Shown in pieces: positions 61,292-64,000 of a stretch of DNA of 64,000 nt. How positions within the stretch are numbered: position 1 is the first letter of the stretch; each line of letters begins with the position of its first letter. The position numbers and the translations under genes are program-made. The DNA is from G963665495 sp963677785 (lineage in GTDB: Bacteria; Desulfobacterota; Desulfovibrionia; Desulfovibrionales; Desulfovibrionaceae), in NCBI GenBank assembly GCA_963677785.2, contig CAXXDH010000001.1, positions 310,001 through 374,000 of the forward strand, given 5' to 3'. The notes under the pieces were generated by a model, which was not told the DNA's origin, ran no database searches, and saw only the letters and a program-made list of their open reading frames with translations.

Positions 61292-62407
61292 TCAGACCTC
61301 AAGTACGGCGTCGAACAGCTTTTCGTAGCGCCGGGTGATCAGCGGGGCCGCGTAGCGGGAGCGGACGCTTTCCCTGACAGTTGCACGGTCCGGCGGCAGC
61401 GTCAAAGAGTCGAGAATCATCCTGGCCAGCGCGTGCGTATCTTCCGGCGGGGCCAGTTCGCCGTTGCCGCCCGGGAGGATGATTTCATCCAGTCCGCCCG
61501 GACAGGCAAAAGAGAGCACGGGCGTACCGCAAGCCATGGCTTCGAGCACCACGTTGGGAAAGCCCTCGTAGCGCGAACTGCAGATGAGGCGGTGCGCGTT
61601 GGACAGATACGGGAAGGGGTTGGCGACAGGGCCTGCGAAAAATACCTGATCCGAGATTCCCAATGTTTCGGCCAGTCGGCGCAAGGCCGTTTCCTGCGAT
61701 CCCTTGCCGAGGATGGTCAGCCGCGGCGCCGGGACGGGACGCTGCTGCAGCACTTCCGCCAAAGACCGTAACAACAGGTCGAAGCCTTTTTGCGCTTCGA
61801 GTTTCCCTACGGCTAGAATCTGCGGTCCGGGGCCGCTAAATGGATTGGGGTACGCACGGGCGCGCTGTGCGGCCAGCTCCATATCCACCGGATTGGGTAT
61901 CCGCACGGCCAGTTTCTGGGGCAGTCCGAACCGGCGTGTGAGATCTTCCTCCATTTCGCGGGACTGGCAGACCACCGCGTCGCAGAATGGGTAAAGCCGT
62001 TTGTAGAGCAGGGGAAACAGGCGGCGGAACCGCTCGTGGGCCAGTTTGCGGCTGGGAATGTTGGTTTCCCTGGCAATGATCCGGGTTCCCCCGGGCAACA
62101 GGGGCTTGCAGAACAGCAGCATGAAATTCAGATGCGCCTGCGAAGAGAAGATCAGATCCGGGCGCAGTCTGCGGATGGTTCGGATGATGGCCAAAGGCGC
62201 ATTGCGCGCGCGCCTGGCCTCAAGGTCCAGCACCGGCAGATCCGGCGGCAGCATTTCCAGCAACGGCCCGTTTTTGTGCACCAGGGCCAGGCTGGGGGCG
62301 AACCGCGTACGGTCCAGATGGTGCAGCAGCGTACAGAAGACCCGTTCCGCGCCTCCCAGTGTCATGGAAGGCGAGAGAAACAGGATCTTGGCGTGTTCGG
62401 GTCGCAT
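61292..62407 (-). CDS. GT4 family glycosyltransferase
   Basis: 371 residues, GT-B fold. ILFLSPSMTLGGAERVFCTL at the start and, in the C-terminal donor-binding half, ILAVGKLEAQKGFDLLLRSL, SRYEGFPNVVLEAMACGTPVLS (the E-x7-E motif). Likely acts in envelope glycan or lipopolysaccharide assembly. It follows the DUF2156 gene by nine bases on the same strand, so the MATE-DUF2156-GT4 genes look like one transcript. Confidence 0.92.
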   Translation of the reverse strand: MRPEHAKILFLSPSMTLGGAERVFCTLLHHLDRTRFAPSLALVHKNGPLLEMLPPDLPVLDLEARRARNAPLAIIRTIRRLRPDLIFSSQAHLNFMLLFCKPLLPGGTRIIARETNIPSRKLAHERFRRLFPLLYKRLYPFCDAVVCQSREMEEDLTRRFGLPQKLAVRIPNPVDMELAAQRARAYPNPFSGPGPQILAVGKLEAQKGFDLLLRSLAEVLQQRPVPAPRLTILGKGSQETALRRLAETLGISDQVFFAGPVANPFPYLSNAHRLICSSRYEGFPNVVLEAMACGTPVLSFACPGGLDEIILPGGNGELAPPEDTHALARMILDSLTLPPDRATVRESVRSRYAAPLITRRYEKLFDAVLEV

Positions 62408-62416
62408 GGGGGCGGA

Positions 62417-63286
62417 TCAGTCGATGCGGACTGTATATTTTTTCAGGAATTCCACTGGATTGTACGACAATTTAGCCTTGCGCAGGCCCGGGTCGTCCAG
62501 GTCCTGTTCACGGTTGACGTACAGAAACGAATCTGCCTGGTTTTCCAGGAACATCTGGTTGATGGCCTGGTAGATGCCGCGGAAGTTGGGTTTGCCCTTT
62601 TCAAAGTGGATGACGATGGTGTCTTTGGAGAGGGCCTCGGCCACGGTATAGGCCACCATGGTGCCGTCTATATGCAAAGCGCCGCCCATGAGCCCGGGGA
62701 AGCTGTCCCAGCTGGTGAGAATACGTTCGATGGCCTGGTTTTCCGCGGTCAGAGCGGAGGAATCCTTGAGTTCCTGCCATTCCACCCACTCGTGCTGCAG
62801 TTCCAGGGTTTCTTCGATGCATTCCATGTCCATGGGCTGGTATTCGTATACGTAATTCTTTTTAAATTGGTTGAAGAGATTCTTTTTGCGGTGAAATTTG
62901 TTGCCCTTGAGGCCGATGAGTTCGGGAACGGAATAGACGTAATCCCACTGGGCGCGGTCTTCTTCCAGGTGTACGCGCTCGCCGAGCTGCTCCTGCCAGA
63001 GCAGGGCCAGTATCTCAGGTACGCGGATAAAGGTTTTCCCCGCCAGACAGCAGGTTGACCACTCTTTTTCGAGCCAGGGGCCCACCGGCGCCCAGTACAC
63101 GGGCTCGGGTACGTCCTGGCGCAGCCAGACAAGGTCCTCGTGCCAGCACCACTGCAGACCGTACACTTCGGCCCAGCCCCAGATATTGGCGAAGCTGTAA
63201 TCCGAGGCCGTTTGCGGGCAGCGGGCATAATAGGAAAGATAGGCATCCTGCCGTTTTCTATCTATGGGTTCGTAAAGAGGTCTCAT
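62417..63286 (-). CDS. DUF2156 protein (GNAT-like)
   Basis: 289 residues resembling the phosphatidylglycerol lysyltransferase C-terminal (DUF2156) family, a double GNAT fold. Motifs: SDYSFANIWGWAEVYGLQW, FHRKKNLFNQFKK, and AINQMFLEN...SFLYVNREQDLDDPGLRKAKLSY near the end. No membrane part is present, so it is unlike MprF. The acyl or aminoacyl acceptor is not known. I prefer the ATG at 63286 because MRPLYEPIDRKRQDAYL is the family's usual start; it overlaps the MATE stop. Confidence 0.82.
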   Translation of the reverse strand: MRPLYEPIDRKRQDAYLSYYARCPQTASDYSFANIWGWAEVYGLQWCWHEDLVWLRQDVPEPVYWAPVGPWLEKEWSTCCLAGKTFIRVPEILALLWQEQLGERVHLEEDRAQWDYVYSVPELIGLKGNKFHRKKNLFNQFKKNYVYEYQPMDMECIEETLELQHEWVEWQELKDSSALTAENQAIERILTSWDSFPGLMGGALHIDGTMVAYTVAEALSKDTIVIHFEKGKPNFRGIYQAINQMFLENQADSFLYVNREQDLDDPGLRKAKLSYNPVEFLKKYTVRID

Positions 63287-64000
63287 GGTGTCGCGATGTA
63301 GCTCCATTTTGAATTTTGCGCAAGGTAAAGCGCTGCCAGTTTTTGAATTGAAACACGTACCAGAGGCAGGCGAACTGGATGATGGTGGAAATCAGTTGCG
63401 CGGCCCAGACGCCGGAAGATTCTTTCCAGAGGATGTGGCCGAGCAAATAAGCCAGGGGCAAGCGGAGAGCCCAGCTGCTCAGACCGAAAATCGCCATGCT
63501 GTAAATGGTCGCGCCGGCGCCCAGCATGACGCCCCCCAGAACCATGTTGCCTACGGTGAACGGAATGCCGCTTATGTTGTAGGACAGATAGCTGATGGTT
63601 TCCTTTTGCACGGCGGCATCCGGTGCGAGCAGCGCGGAAATGGGCTCCACCTGCCACCAGACCACGATGCCCAGCAGGCCGATGAACAGGCAGCCGAAGG
63701 CCAGAATTTTATAGGCCGTGAGCTTGGCGCCCGCTTTGTCTCCGGCACCGAGCGCGTGCCCCACAAGAATGGAAGCGGTCATGTTGAAAGAAAAGCCGGG
63801 CAAGAAGAGCAGCTCTCCACCCGCAGCCCCGCGGTCATGCCCGCCAGGGCGTCGATATGCCCCACGGGCAGGGTGGCGGTGATGGCGAACAGCACCAGAA
63901 ATCCGGTCTGCCAGAGCACCTGCATGGCACCCGCCGGCCAGGCCACTTTGACCAGATACGGAATGGCCCGCCTGCACCAGCGCCAGGGCGCGAAACAGGC
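63258..64000 (-). pseudogene. MATE-family efflux transporter, frameshifted, 5' end outside the window
   Basis: The downstream part (from about 63815 to 63258) reads FLPGFSFNMTASILVGHALGAG and YLSYNISGIPFTVGNMVLGG, typical MATE sequence with membrane helices. From the window edge to about 63813 the MATE reading (VAWPAGAMQVLWQTGFLVLF, then HIDALAGMTAGLRVE) lies in another frame of the same strand. The two join at GTGGAGAGCTGC, where one missing C in AGC-CTG would restore the frame. Either a natural frameshift or a base-calling error. A functional copy would export drugs or metabolites by cation antiport. Confidence 0.75.

Overview
The window looks like chromosomal DNA of a moderately GC-rich, Gram-negative, anaerobic deltaproteobacterium, most likely a Desulfovibrio-type sulfate reducer. 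The indications are a selenocysteine pathway gene (selA), molybdenum-cofactor genes (moaA and a MobB-like protein fused to an Fe-S domain), a sensory [FeFe]-hydrogenase module, archaeal-type phosphoglycerate mutase, a Kdo transferase (waaA), and very many HD/HDOD/c-di-GMP signalling proteins. The lineage is inferred from gene content, not from a marker gene. No rRNA, tRNA or CRISPR array was seen.

Layout. 1-4.9 kb: start of an M18 aminopeptidase, folC-selA, a MobB-Fe-S protein and moaA. 5-17.4 kb: signalling block with a double-HD phosphodiesterase, a 2138-residue BvgS-like hybrid kinase, a YfbR-like HD hydrolase, an HD-GYP protein and a chemoreceptor. 17.8-25.5 kb: housekeeping (tlyA, DHH phosphoesterase, usp, trmL, pepF, PHP phosphoesterase, apgM, NMNAT-like). 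25.5-31.2 kb: GGDEF response regulator, EAL-HDOD protein, a 52-residue Cys/Trp protein, AspT-like carrier and PilZ protein. 31.4-35.8 kb: hypothetical protein, MerR-like regulator, sfsA and a large membrane protein. 36-40.6 kb: compact kinase / HDOD regulator / degenerate HD-GYP regulator operon. 40.6-43.9 kb: sensory hydrogenase operon ([2Fe-2S] protein, HydS-like hydrogenase with PAS, SpoIIE/PP2C phosphatase). 44.4-48.9 kb: HDOD protein, GAF/PAS-like sensor, ThiF-family enzyme, glycosyltransferase. 49-50.5 kb: HExxH membrane protein and decayed IS5-family element. 50.6-53.5 kb: HD hydrolase, ddl, waaA. 53.6-55.6 kb: AAA15 ATPase plus RloB-like protein, a likely phage-defence pair on AT-richer DNA. 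55.6-64 kb: ABM monooxygenase, hybrid kinase, second usp, second EAL-HDOD protein, GT4 glycosyltransferase, DUF2156 protein and a MATE transporter whose reading frame is broken.

How it fits together. About ten proteins make, break, bind or resemble c-di-GMP enzymes or carry HD/HDOD domains, alongside four kinases or sensors. This is a dense sensory region. The hydrogenase operon is the clearest non-standard signalling unit: a redox or H2-sensing hydrogenase is translationally coupled to a protein phosphatase. Coordinates of CDS entries include the stop codon. Where the longest open frame started upstream of a better ribosome binding site, the shorter start was taken and this is stated.
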